Shown here: one piece after another, positions 1-8,044 of the stretch
Numbering within the stretch: position 1 is the stretch's first letter
Layout: each line of letters begins with the position of its first letter
Origin: Candidatus Lindowiibacteriota bacterium
GTDB lineage: Bacteria > Lindowbacteria > 2-12-FULL-62-27
DNA length: 10,985 nt
Reading direction: 5' to 3'
Assembly (NCBI GenBank): GCA_023249255.1
Contig: JAHFCY010000057.1
Location: forward strand, 3,918 to 14,902
The notes under the pieces: model-generated
The model's database searches: none
Told to the model about the DNA's origin: nothing
Seen by the model: the letters and a program-made list of their open reading frames with translations, nothing else
Position numbers and translations under genes: made by a program

Positions 1-2
1 GT

Positions 3-89
3 GCGGGCTGGAGCATGGATCGGATCAAAACAGTATTGAACGACATGAGACGCGGCCGCTGGCTGACGGTGACGGCACGCCCGGATGGA

Positions 90-98
<9 letters not shown>
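3..98 (+). CDS. Possible 3' end of a plus-strand gene, partial
   Basis: An open frame enters from the left edge and stops with TGA at 96-98. Its residues include DRIKTVLNDMRRGRWLTVTA followed by RPDGLL, a balanced basic composition that looks like a real C-terminus. It would converge on typA and overlap its 3' end by 9 nt. An internal ATG lies at 15-17. About 31 codons are too few to assign a family, and the other plus frames are also open for part of this stretch. Presence is an inference from reading frame and composition only. Confidence 0.3.
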
Positions 99-1916
<1,818 letters not shown>

Positions 1917-1932
1917 CGGGGTTTGGCAAAGG

Positions 1933-2007
1933 GTAACGAGCAACGGGTAACGGGTAACGGGAAAGTGTCTTGTTTAACTCGTTACTCGTAACGCGTTACT
2001 CGTTACT
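1933..2007. repeat. Palindromic cluster of heptamer repeats
   Basis: Four head-to-tail 7-bp units start at 1933, 1940, 1947 and 1954 (GTAACGA, GCAACGG, GTAACGG, GTAACGG). After a 19-nt spacer, four units in inverted orientation start at 1980, 1987, 1994 and 2001 (CGTTACT, CGTAACG, CGTTACT, CGTTACT). The outer arms pair exactly (GTAACGAG at 1933-1940 with CTCGTTAC at 1999-2006); inner pairing is imperfect. The array fills the gap between the DUF4438 stop and the typA start. It could be a dispersed intergenic repeat, a cruciform or a protein-binding cluster; the sequence alone does not decide. Confidence 0.85.
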
Positions 2008-2010
2008 TCC

Positions 2011-2907
2011 CTATCGTCTCCTCTTTTTCCTGAACCGGCCGATACCGAGGAGGCGGCCGATGTTGGCTGCGGGGGAGATCCTCGGTTTGAACCAGCCGCC
2101 GGGGCTGGTAAGGATGGTCTGAACGCCGGGGCCGTGTCCGGCGAGATTGGAATCGCCGTGGATGACGACGGCGATGGTGAGGGCGCCTTTTTTGTAGGAC
2201 CAGCCGTAGGTCGATTTGTGGTCCTGGATGGCAACGACGTCCCCGAGTTTGAGTTTGTCGAGACCGTGCTGTTTGATGACGGCGGGGTCGCTGGTCTGGA
2301 TGTCGTAATCACCCTTGTAGGAATCATTGTGGCCGAGGCCCGACCCCATGAGGGCTGCGGGCACGACGGCCGTGACGGGAATCTCAATATGTTTTCCGAC
2401 TTCGCGCATGCCGAGTTTTTTGATGAGTTCCGGCGCGACGCCGTAGACGGTGATGTCGGCGTGATCGACAAGTCGCGCGCCCTGTCCGATCGCGCGGATG
2501 AGGATCTTGTCGTCCATCGTCATTTTTTCAATAACGTCGGCCGGGAAATCGACGATGACGTGTTCGACACCGCCGTGATGTCCCGTCACGACGCCCTTTT
2601 TGCCCTTGGCGTTTCCCGAAATCAGCGTGACATCATTACCGATGCAGGCGTAGGCGTTGAACCCGCGATTGGGATTTTCGGATAGTTTATCGGCCGTGGC
2701 CGTGCAGGAGACGCAAGGCTCGATGTGATCGGCCGCCCATCCGTACACGCTGTCGCCGACGAGGACGTTGTAGGTGATCCCGCCGACCGACGGCACGATC
2801 TTGACCTCTCCCTGATGCGTGATTTCCCACCCAAAACAGCGCGGAAAAATCACCTGGCCTTGGACGGCCATTTCGATGAGTTCCGATTCGTTCAATTTGA
2901 GCGACAT
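2011..2907 (-). CDS. DUF4438 family protein
   Basis: A protein of about 298 residues resembling the DUF4438 family, found in diverse bacteria including Thermotoga; no biochemical role is established to my knowledge. Seen in sequence: an N-terminal segment with VPSVGGITYNVLVGDSVYGW and DHIEPCVS, a central GNAKGKKGVVTGHHGGVEHV stretch, and a Gly-rich C-terminal half with VYGVAPELIKKLG, HNDSYKGDYDIQ and VIHGDSNLAGHGPGV. There is no signal peptide or membrane segment, so it is probably cytoplasmic. The tail is very basic (GRFRKKRRR). Starts at ATG 2907, ATG 2925 and GTG 2982 are all in frame and none has a good Shine-Dalgarno; 2907 is preferred because conserved-looking sequence begins just after it. 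The gene lies upstream of typA on the same strand, separated by the heptamer cluster, so co-transcription is possible. Family recalled from motifs, not searched. Confidence 0.85.
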   Translation of the reverse strand: MSLKLNESELIEMAVQGQVIFPRCFGWEITHQGEVKIVPSVGGITYNVLVGDSVYGWAADHIEPCVSCTATADKLSENPNRGFNAYACIGNDVTLISGNAKGKKGVVTGHHGGVEHVIVDFPADVIEKMTMDDKILIRAIGQGARLVDHADITVYGVAPELIKKLGMREVGKHIEIPVTAVVPAALMGSGLGHNDSYKGDYDIQTSDPAVIKQHGLDKLKLGDVVAIQDHKSTYGWSYKKGALTIAVVIHGDSNLAGHGPGVQTILTSPGGWFKPRISPAANIGRLLGIGRFRKKRRR

Positions 2908-2991
2908 GGCCGGGGATTCTGACATGGTCGCGCACGGATGTAAATGCCGCGGAATCTTGCCCGTCCGCCGGCTCGGATGCACAATCAGCGC

Positions 2992-3050
2992 ATGAAAATC
3001 GCGATGTGCCAGATTGACACGACGGTGGCGTGCGGAAAATTCTCGTGACG
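2992..3050 (+). pseudogene. Decayed partial copy of the nadE 5' end
   Basis: Positions 2992-3029 are identical over 38 nt to 5590-5627, the region beginning at the second ATG of the intact NAD synthetase gene. Positions 3030-3045 then match 5644-5659 after a 16-nt deletion, and TGACG at 3046-3050 matches 5662-5666 after a further 3-nt deletion. Homology starts exactly at the ATG; upstream bases do not match. The transposase element begins 8 nt downstream. The remnant codes for nothing useful. It may mark the original position of the gene, a duplication made during rearrangement, or an assembly artefact. Confidence 0.85.
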
Positions 3051-3058
3051 AGGAAATA

Positions 3059-3092
3059 GGGACGCTGATTGACTTATTGACTTATTTTGCAA
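3059..3092 (+). repeat. Left terminal inverted repeat
   Basis: A 34-nt end starting GGGACGCTG and containing two direct copies of ATTGACTT (8-bp period), closing with TTTTGCAA. It is the inverse of 3969-4002 apart from one extra T and the outermost base. The transposase stop codon (TTA on the plus strand at 3082-3084) lies inside it, so the last bases of the gene and the end of the element are shared. Confidence 0.9.
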
Positions 3093-3948
3093 GGCGTTCA
3101 TAGGCGTGAATGACGGCGGCAGGGGTTCGGTCGAAGAGTTCGGCAATGCGGGAGGGTGTGTATCCTTCACGATAGAGTTGTGTCATCAGTTTCTGACGGA
3201 CGCCGGCTATTTTACGGAGTCGGCTTGAACTGAGCAACATTTTGATATCGATGTGCATTTTCGTACCCAGTTCATGGAGTCTCTCTGATAGGGTGACCTG
3301 CCCACGCTTTTGTCGCTTGGGCAATACTCCCCGTCGGGTTCTTCGGTCCCGTTTTTTCAAATCCGTGGGAACTCCGACATATTGTTTGAATGTCGGTACT
3401 TCGAGTTCCTCTTCCTGAGCTAAAAGTTGTCGAAAGAGACTTGAACCGGACCTTCCCTCAAATCCGGGAACACGGACCATGATGTCCGGCCAATCTTTGT
3501 CTTGGGGATGGAATCGATAATATCGGTCGGATGACCATCGAAATGCCGATGATTTTCGAACAAGACCTGCCTTCACCGGATTGAGATGGATGTACCGAAG
3601 GAGTGTCCCGAGGTAATCATCGTCGAGGATCATAAACGACTTGAATCGTCCCTGAAATACATATCCCACATGGTGATGGGTGCGATTGAAATACCTTCCA
3701 TATCGCCCGTGCGCGCGAAGAAAAATACCGCCAAGAGATTTCGTTCCACGATGGATGAGCAAATGAACATGATTGGTCATCAGACAATAGGCACCAAGGT
3801 TACCGTCGTTGCGTTGCAATGAACCGGCGATCTCATCCAGATACCGCCGGCGATCCTTGTCACTCAAGAACAACGGCTCCCGGCGTTGGCCCCTTGCGAC
3901 AATGTGGTACCAGACGTTTTCTATATCGACTCGCGCCGATCTCGGCAT
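3082..3948 (-). CDS. REP-associated tyrosine (Y1, HUH) transposase
   Basis: A 288-residue single-strand DNA endonuclease/transposase of the IS200-like Y1 family (COG1943 type), expected to nick and rejoin hairpin-forming DNA ends through a 5'-phosphotyrosine. Seen in sequence: the N-terminal start IENVWYHIVARG, the HUH metal-binding motif in LMTNHVHLLI (His60, His62), a basic GRYGRYFNR helix, the YVFQGRFKS segment, and the probable catalytic Tyr119 in RYIHLNPVKAGLV. Residues 195-215 are strongly basic. The C-terminal part (about 218-288) resembles the DnaA-like helix-turn-helix found in longer members (GYTPSRIAELFDRTPAAVI). All key residues are present, so it may be active. The ATG at 3948 lies 20 nt inside the right inverted repeat; only a weak GG-rich site precedes it. 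It is the sole gene of its element. Confidence 0.93.
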   Translation of the reverse strand: MPRSARVDIENVWYHIVARGQRREPLFLSDKDRRRYLDEIAGSLQRNDGNLGAYCLMTNHVHLLIHRGTKSLGGIFLRAHGRYGRYFNRTHHHVGYVFQGRFKSFMILDDDYLGTLLRYIHLNPVKAGLVRKSSAFRWSSDRYYRFHPQDKDWPDIMVRVPGFEGRSGSSLFRQLLAQEEELEVPTFKQYVGVPTDLKKRDRRTRRGVLPKRQKRGQVTLSERLHELGTKMHIDIKMLLSSSRLRKIAGVRQKLMTQLYREGYTPSRIAELFDRTPAAVIHAYERLAK

Positions 3949-3968
3949 GCCTTGCTTGTATGTTGCAT

Positions 3969-4002
3969 TTGCAAATAAGTCAATAAGTCAATCAGCGTCC
4001 CC
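3969..4002 (-). repeat. Right terminal inverted repeat
   Basis: Read on the minus strand it begins GGGGACGCTG, carries the same two ATTGACTT copies as the left end and closes with TTTGCAA. It sits 20 nt upstream of the transposase start and so overlaps the likely promoter region, which would allow the enzyme to regulate its own gene by binding its own end (inference). Confidence 0.9.
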
Positions 4003-4085
4003 AATCCCCCAATCCCCACCAATCCCAACCCAATCCCAATCCACCAATCCCCACCACCCAATCCCATCCCGCCAATCCCAAATCC
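4001..4085. repeat. C-rich degenerate heptamer array (AATCCCM)
   Basis: AATCC cores begin at 4003, 4011, 4021, 4032, 4039, 4046, 4060, 4074 and 4081. From 4032 onward all intervals are 7 or 14, so the array has a 7-bp period with degenerate units near 4053 and 4067. The minus strand is a run of GGGATTGG-like units with many G triplets, which could form G-quadruplex structures. It lies between the element's right end and the 3' end of the exported-protein gene. Confidence 0.8.
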
Positions 4086-4119
4086 TTTCGTGTAAATGGC
4101 GCTTGCGTCCGTGAATTTT

Positions 4120-5391
4120 TTAATAATCGATATATTCGATTTTCCAGGTCACCCCGTCAAATTGGAACGTCGCCTTACTTTTCAGCGCCACGCGGTTTAA
4201 TGTGGGGCCGCTTCCGGTCGACTCGAGATAGGCCTGCCATGCATCGGGCATTTGGTGGCGTTTTTCGATGTCCATTGGAGCGTCATTCAACTGAATACCG
4301 CCGGTCCCCTCCGATACCACCCTGTACGTTATATACGCTCTTGATCCCGCCTGCGGAAGGGTGTCGATGAAGACTTCATCGATGAGGCATTCCTTGATAG
4401 ATGAACCATGCGAAGTTGCCAGTTCTTGGGGAATTGTTTCATATTGTTTCGCGGTGGGGAGCATCAATGCCTGGATCGTCCCGGCCTGACCTGTCCTGAT
4501 AGCCTGACAGGCGTTTTTGAGAATGGGTGTGAGTGTTTTCTCCACGTTTTTCGCCGCCACTTGCTTCAGGAGAACGGAATTGAACCATGCGCCCAAGGCG
4601 GGGCGATATGAGACATCGATCCGGGAAAGGTAGTCACGGATGGCATGTTCCGCGTGCTGAAGATCGTTTTCACGTATGCAGGCGTCCGCGAGAAACAAAT
4701 ACGCGTACTGAATGGCCCTGTTCAAATTCGTATCCGGCGATTGTGATACCTGGTTTTTTCGGACCAGATCCGGATACAGCTTGAGATTTGTTTCAAGTAA
4801 CTCTCTGGCCGCCTTGGGATCACCGTCGTACAGATCATACCGGGCCCTGGCGACATTCGCCACGAAGCGGCCGCGGTCGTTGATGATGTCCTTGTACAAC
4901 TCGTCCGCGTCTCGAACTCCAAAATAAGCGCGATCGCTCACGGTTTCCAAGCCTGCGATGAGTTCCATGTATACTTGCGCCGCCCTTCTGGAAAGTTCAG
5001 ACTCCATTTGTGAAAGCCGCAGTTCCGCATCCTTCGAGCGTGGAGTTTTCATTTTTCGAAACACATCTTTTGCTCTGGCATAGTAGATTGCGGCGCCCGT
5101 GCTGTTCTTGGCCAGAAAAAAATTCTCAACACCCAGGGACAGTAATTCAAAGGCCGTTTCCGGTTTGAGGTTTTTTTCCGTCAGGCAGGAGTCGACGAGT
5201 TCTCTGGCCGCCTTCGTATTATTCTCACGCATGAGCGCCGAAATATCCTCTGCAGGCGCCGCGTCGGCGATGGATGGCAACCACAAGAGCATGACCGTGA
5301 CCAAAAGGAACCCCGGATCCGCGAGTTTAACATTAGGAAGATATTGACACAGGGCCTTTTCGGAAAGACTTCGTTCCGGGTCGCTTCTCAT
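4120..5391 (-). CDS. Exported protein of unknown function, helical repeat-rich
   Basis: A 423-residue protein I do not recognise. A hydrophobic stretch at about 27-44 (FLLVTVMLLWLPSIADA) followed by APAED looks like a signal peptide with cleavage near Ala44-Ala45; there is no lipobox, so the mature protein is probably periplasmic or secreted. The hydrophilic extension before it (about 26 residues) is long for a signal peptide. The body to about residue 300 is rich in amphipathic helices with alternating small and aromatic residues (ALMRENNTKAARELVDSCL; YDGDPKAARELLETNLKLYP; YLFLADACIRENDLQHAEHA), resembling TPR-like repeats. The last 100 residues look beta-rich (AYITYRVVSEG; FQFDGVTWKIEYIDY), like a small fold ending in a Trp-rich strand. 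The start ATG overlaps the stop of a short upstream ORF (ATGA), suggesting translational coupling. The gene sits between the transposase element and nadE and may be part of an acquired insert. Confidence 0.8.
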   Translation of the reverse strand: MRSDPERSLSEKALCQYLPNVKLADPGFLLVTVMLLWLPSIADAAPAEDISALMRENNTKAARELVDSCLTEKNLKPETAFELLSLGVENFFLAKNSTGAAIYYARAKDVFRKMKTPRSKDAELRLSQMESELSRRAAQVYMELIAGLETVSDRAYFGVRDADELYKDIINDRGRFVANVARARYDLYDGDPKAARELLETNLKLYPDLVRKNQVSQSPDTNLNRAIQYAYLFLADACIRENDLQHAEHAIRDYLSRIDVSYRPALGAWFNSVLLKQVAAKNVEKTLTPILKNACQAIRTGQAGTIQALMLPTAKQYETIPQELATSHGSSIKECLIDEVFIDTLPQAGSRAYITYRVVSEGTGGIQLNDAPMDIEKRHQMPDAWQAYLESTGSGPTLNRVALKSKATFQFDGVTWKIEYIDY

Positions 5392-5441
5392 CGGGTCATA
5401 TCAAAATAGTTTGCCGAGGCCAGCTTGTCTGCATATTTCAT
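5388..5441 (-). CDS. 17-residue upstream ORF (leader peptide candidate)
   Basis: The short frame MKYADKLASANYFDMTR begins with ATG at 5439-5441, has a strong Shine-Dalgarno (GGGAGG) at a good distance, and ends in TGA overlapping the ATG of the 423-residue gene (ATGA). By contrast the downstream ATG has no ribosome site of its own, so it may depend on reinitiation after this ORF. An alternative is that the two frames were once one gene now split by a frameshift, but the peptide has no recognisable similarity that would settle this. Confidence 0.5.
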   Translation of the reverse strand: MKYADKLASANYFDMTR

Positions 5442-5445
5442 TGTC

Positions 5446-5451
5446 CCTCCC
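5446..5451 (-). promoter_or_regulatory. Strong ribosome binding site for the 17-codon ORF
   Basis: On the minus strand GGGAGG is followed by GACA and then ATG (5441), close to ideal spacing. It is the best ribosome site in the 5' region of the exported-protein transcript and is the main reason for taking the short ORF seriously. Confidence 0.65.
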
Positions 5452-5486
5452 TTTTGGATCCCGCCAAACTCACGCGGACCACGCGG

Positions 5487-5513
5487 ATCATACCAAATTT
5501 TTTCTTTTATCAA
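5487..5513 (-). promoter_or_regulatory. Extended -10 promoter for the exported-protein transcript
   Basis: On the minus strand TATGAT (5487-5492) is preceded by TGG, giving an extended -10 (TGnTATGAT). A weak -35-like TTGATA lies at 5508-5513 with a 15-nt spacer, inside an A/T-rich tract that stands out from the GC-rich surroundings. Transcription would start near 5480, leaving a leader of roughly 40 nt before the short ORF. A direct repeat of TCCGCGTG lies just downstream (within 5470-5488). Confidence 0.5.
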
Positions 5514-5563
5514 AATCTGAATTTGACGATGACTCGGGTGGGACGGGGGCGCGTTGACAGGGT

Positions 5564-5572
5564 GAGAGGGGG
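5564..5572 (+). promoter_or_regulatory. Ribosome binding site that sets the nadE start
   Basis: GAGAGGGGG lies 8 nt before the ATG at 5581 and 17 nt before the second in-frame ATG at 5590. The spacing favours 5581, although homologues and the decayed copy both begin at the MKIAMCQ position. Confidence 0.6.
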
Positions 5573-5580
5573 AATTCAGT

Positions 5581-7212
5581 ATGGCCGGGATGAAAATCGC
5601 GATGTGCCAGATTGACACGACGGTGGCCGATTTTGAGGGCAACGTGCGGAAAATTCTCGAGGTGACGGACCGGGCGAAGGCGCTGGGGGCGGAGTTGGCG
5701 GTATGTCCGGAGTTGGCGGTGCCGGGATATCCGCCGAAGGATTTGTTTTTCCGGGCGGATTTTATAGATGCGGCCCGGCGGGCGCTTGGGGATCTGACGC
5801 GGCGAAGCAAAATCGCGACGCTGGCGGGGTCGATCGCGCCAAATGCAACCGGCAACGGCAAACCCCTCTTCAATATTGCGGCATTCATTCAAAACGGGCG
5901 AGTGCAGGCGTCCGCGCAAAAAATGCTGATCCCGACGTATGACGTGTTCGACGAGGCTCGATATTTTGAGCCGGGGTCGGGTCCGACGTCGATCCGGATC
6001 GGCGGCAGGCGCATCGGCGTGACGATCTGCGAGGACGTGTGGAACGACGCTGATTTCTGGCCGAGACGATTGTACCGGGTTGATCCGGTGCGGATGCTGG
6101 CGGCGAAAGGGTTCGACGCGCTCGTCAATCTTTCAGCGTCGCCGTTTGAACTGGGGAAAGCGGATCTTCGACAAAAACTTCTGTCGGCGCTTGCGAAAAA
6201 ATACCGTCGGCCGGTTTTGCAGGTGAATCTGGTCGGAGGAAACGACGAACTTCTGTTTGACGGCAATTCATCGGCGATCGACTCCCGCGGTCGAACGATC
6301 GCTCGCGGCGCGGCGTTTCGGGAAGACCTGAAAACGGTCGATCTCGAATCGCCGCCCATGTCGTTACCGCGCCTGTCGCGCGCGGCGGAAGCGTATGAGG
6401 CGCTGGTGATGGGCACGCGGGATTACGCGCGGAAGACCGGATTTCGATCGGCGATTTTGGGATTGTCGGGCGGGATCGATTCGTCGGTGACGGCGTGCAT
6501 CGCCGCGGCGGCGCTGGGCCGCGAAAATGTCACGGGCGTTCTCATGCCGGGACCGTATTCGTCAAAGGGGAGTGTGCGGGATGCCGGGGCGCTGGTGAAG
6601 GCGCTGGGGATTCGGTCGCGACTCATTTCGATCGTGCCGATGGTTCAGGCGTCTCTTCGCGCGCTGAAGCCCGCCTTTCGCGGCTGCAGGCCGGACGTGA
6701 CGGAGGAAAATCTTCAGGCGCGGATTCGCGGAAATGTCCTGATGGCGCTGTCCAATAAATTCGGACATCTCTTGCTGACGACAGGCAACAAGTCGGAGTT
6801 ATCGGTCGGATACTGCACGCTGTACGGCGACATGTGCGGCGGTCTTGCAGTGATTTCGGACGCGCCGAAGATGCTGGTGTACGGGATTGGCCGGCACATC
6901 AACCGCCGAGCGCGGATCATCCCCGAGGTGGTGTTCACGAAAGCTCCGTCCGCTGAACTTCGGCCGAACCAGACCGATCAGGACAGTTTGCCGCCCTATC
7001 CGGTGCTTGACGCGTTCGTCGACGCGTATGTGGAAAAACACACGCCTCTGTCAAAAATCCGCGTGCGAGGGTTGTCGGCGAAGGACGTCTGGACATGGGC
7101 AAAAAAAATAGACGCGGCTGAATACAAGCGCCGCCAAGCCCCGCCCGGTCTTAAGCTCACTTCAAGGGCGTTCGGCATCGGCCGAAGAGAACCCATCGCG
7201 AGAAAGATTTAG
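5581..7212 (+). CDS. nadE: Glutamine-dependent NAD+ synthetase
   Basis: Catalyses the last step of NAD biosynthesis: ATP-dependent amidation of nicotinate adenine dinucleotide using ammonia released from glutamine. The 543-residue protein has both domains of the bacterial glutamine-dependent form. The N-terminal nitrilase-type glutaminase (about 1-255) shows the Glu-Lys-Cys triad: Glu44 in CPELAVPGYPPKDL, Lys114 in QKMLIPTYDVFDEARYF and Cys150 in TICEDVWND. The synthetase domain (about 265-543) has the PP-loop GLSGGIDSSV (about 294-303), MPGPYSSKGS, TTGNKSELSVGYCTLYGDM, KAPSAELRPNQTDQDSLPPY and a final RRQAPPGLKLTSRAFG. All expected residues are present, so it should be functional and cytoplasmic. 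The start at 5581 adds MAG before the usual MKIAMCQ. Its 5' region has been rearranged: the first codons are duplicated at 2992. It overlaps the convergent CYTH gene by 4 nt. Confidence 0.97.
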   Translation: MAGMKIAMCQIDTTVADFEGNVRKILEVTDRAKALGAELAVCPELAVPGYPPKDLFFRADFIDAARRALGDLTRRSKIATLAGSIAPNATGNGKPLFNIAAFIQNGRVQASAQKMLIPTYDVFDEARYFEPGSGPTSIRIGGRRIGVTICEDVWNDADFWPRRLYRVDPVRMLAAKGFDALVNLSASPFELGKADLRQKLLSALAKKYRRPVLQVNLVGGNDELLFDGNSSAIDSRGRTIARGAAFREDLKTVDLESPPMSLPRLSRAAEAYEALVMGTRDYARKTGFRSAILGLSGGIDSSVTACIAAAALGRENVTGVLMPGPYSSKGSVRDAGALVKALGIRSRLISIVPMVQASLRALKPAFRGCRPDVTEENLQARIRGNVLMALSNKFGHLLLTTGNKSELSVGYCTLYGDMCGGLAVISDAPKMLVYGIGRHINRRARIIPEVVFTKAPSAELRPNQTDQDSLPPYPVLDAFVDAYVEKHTPLSKIRVRGLSAKDVWTWAKKIDAAEYKRRQAPPGLKLTSRAFGIGRREPIARKI

Positions 7213-8033
7213 CCCCGCAAAAAGCAGGAGGCGCAGCGGTGGTATTTGTCCATGCGTTCAGGGGGAAGGTTGAAACGGCGCGCGAGTTTTTTGTCGAAGG
7301 ACACAAGTTCGGGAATGTGGCGGAGTTTGGCGTCGAGCCGTCCGCCTTCGGATTTGATTTCGTTTTCATATTCGCAAAATGTTGAGAGGGCGTGAAGGCC
7401 GCCGGGGACGACTTGGAAGGCGAAAACCTGATCAAGCGAAGGTTCGAGCAGCGCTTCGCCGAGATCCACCGCGAATTTGACTTTGTGATAAGTGCAGAGA
7501 ATGGGTCCGTTGGAAATCCGGCGCAGAATGCGGCCGCCGAGGTGGCGTTGGAGCGCGCCGGCCATGGCGGGGTCGAGCTGGGTGCGGAGAATTTCCTGGA
7601 CGGTGACGGCTGTAAACTGAACGATGTCGTGATGGCTTTCCTCGCGGTGAACCTGCCGAAGCGGCGGGGAGGAAAATTCGGACCGGAAGAGAATGCCGCC
7701 GCGATGGAATCCGGGGCCCTTGTACTGAAGATACACTTTCGATCCGTTCCCCTTGTACCGAAGGCGCATGCTCGCCCCGGCTTTGAGAATATCCAGATTG
7801 GGCGTGTCGAGAAACTGGTCGAAGAAGATCGACGATTTTTTCAGGCGTCCACCGGCCTTGTCCCGAAGATAGTCTTTCAGGTCCTCGATGGATTTCGGCA
7901 GGATCCGCCATTTGGATTCGATTTCAACGCACCGGTCGTCCTCGATTTTGAGTTTGCGGCAAATGGCGGCGACGAATTTCGGATCATCGCCGGGGTTTCT
8001 GCGCGCGCGAGATTTTACATTCATGGAGTTCAT
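7209..8033 (-). CDS. CYTH-domain protein (triphosphate tunnel metalloenzyme family)
   Basis: A 274-residue member of the CYTH superfamily, whose enzymes bind triphosphorylated substrates in a beta-barrel tunnel with Mg2+ or Mn2+ (inorganic triphosphatases, thiamine triphosphatase, class IV adenylyl cyclase). Seen in sequence: the signature ExExK as Glu37-Ile-Glu39-Ser-Lys41, then SSIFFDQFLDTPNLDILKAG, MRLRYKG (Arg90, Arg92), VYLQYKGPG (Lys105), a KVKFAVDLGEALLEPSLDQV strand pair and the acidic EYENEIK near 221-227. There is no signal peptide or CHAD domain. About 30 residues precede the signature, and the C-terminus has a Cys pair (Cys267, Cys270). The ATG at 8033 has a GAGG site 5 nt upstream. 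The substrate cannot be assigned. It converges with nadE and diverges from the ArsC-type gene with an 11-nt gap, so its promoter must lie inside that neighbour. Confidence 0.88.
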   Translation of the reverse strand: MNSMNVKSRARRNPGDDPKFVAAICRKLKIEDDRCVEIESKWRILPKSIEDLKDYLRDKAGGRLKKSSIFFDQFLDTPNLDILKAGASMRLRYKGNGSKVYLQYKGPGFHRGGILFRSEFSSPPLRQVHREESHHDIVQFTAVTVQEILRTQLDPAMAGALQRHLGGRILRRISNGPILCTYHKVKFAVDLGEALLEPSLDQVFAFQVVPGGLHALSTFCEYENEIKSEGGRLDAKLRHIPELVSFDKKLARRFNLPPERMDKYHRCASCFLRG

Positions 8034-8044
8034 TGTAACCTCAA

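Larger units (their letters stand above)
3059..4001 (-). mobile_element. IS200-like/REP-type element with terminal inverted repeats
   Basis: The unit is bounded by near-perfect inverted repeats and carries one gene, a Y1-family transposase on the minus strand. The two ends share 29 identical bases, then differ by one T, then share GCAA. Classical IS200/IS605 elements lack long terminal inverted repeats, so this organisation is closer to REP-associated transposases (TnpA_REP/RayT) flanked by palindromic repeats. The left flank is the nadE remnant and the right flank is the C-rich heptamer array. No target-site duplication is evident, as expected for Y1 enzymes. Confidence 0.8.

Noticed and set aside
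2134-2685. A 183-codon plus-strand open frame
   Set aside because: Antisense to the DUF4438-family gene; acidic, low-information product typical of a shadow frame.
1933-4085. Repeat arrays considered as CRISPR
   Set aside because: Units are 7 bp without unique spacers and no cas gene is present.
5554-5582. TTGACA ... CAGTAT as a nadE promoter
   Set aside because: The -35 is good but the -10 matches only three of six positions and would place the transcript start beyond the first ATG; not reliable enough to annotate.
5388-5888. A 166-codon minus-strand frame that includes the 17-codon ORF at its end
   Set aside because: Most of it is antisense to nadE. The strong ribosome site at 5446-5451 supports initiation only at 5441, so only the short form was kept.
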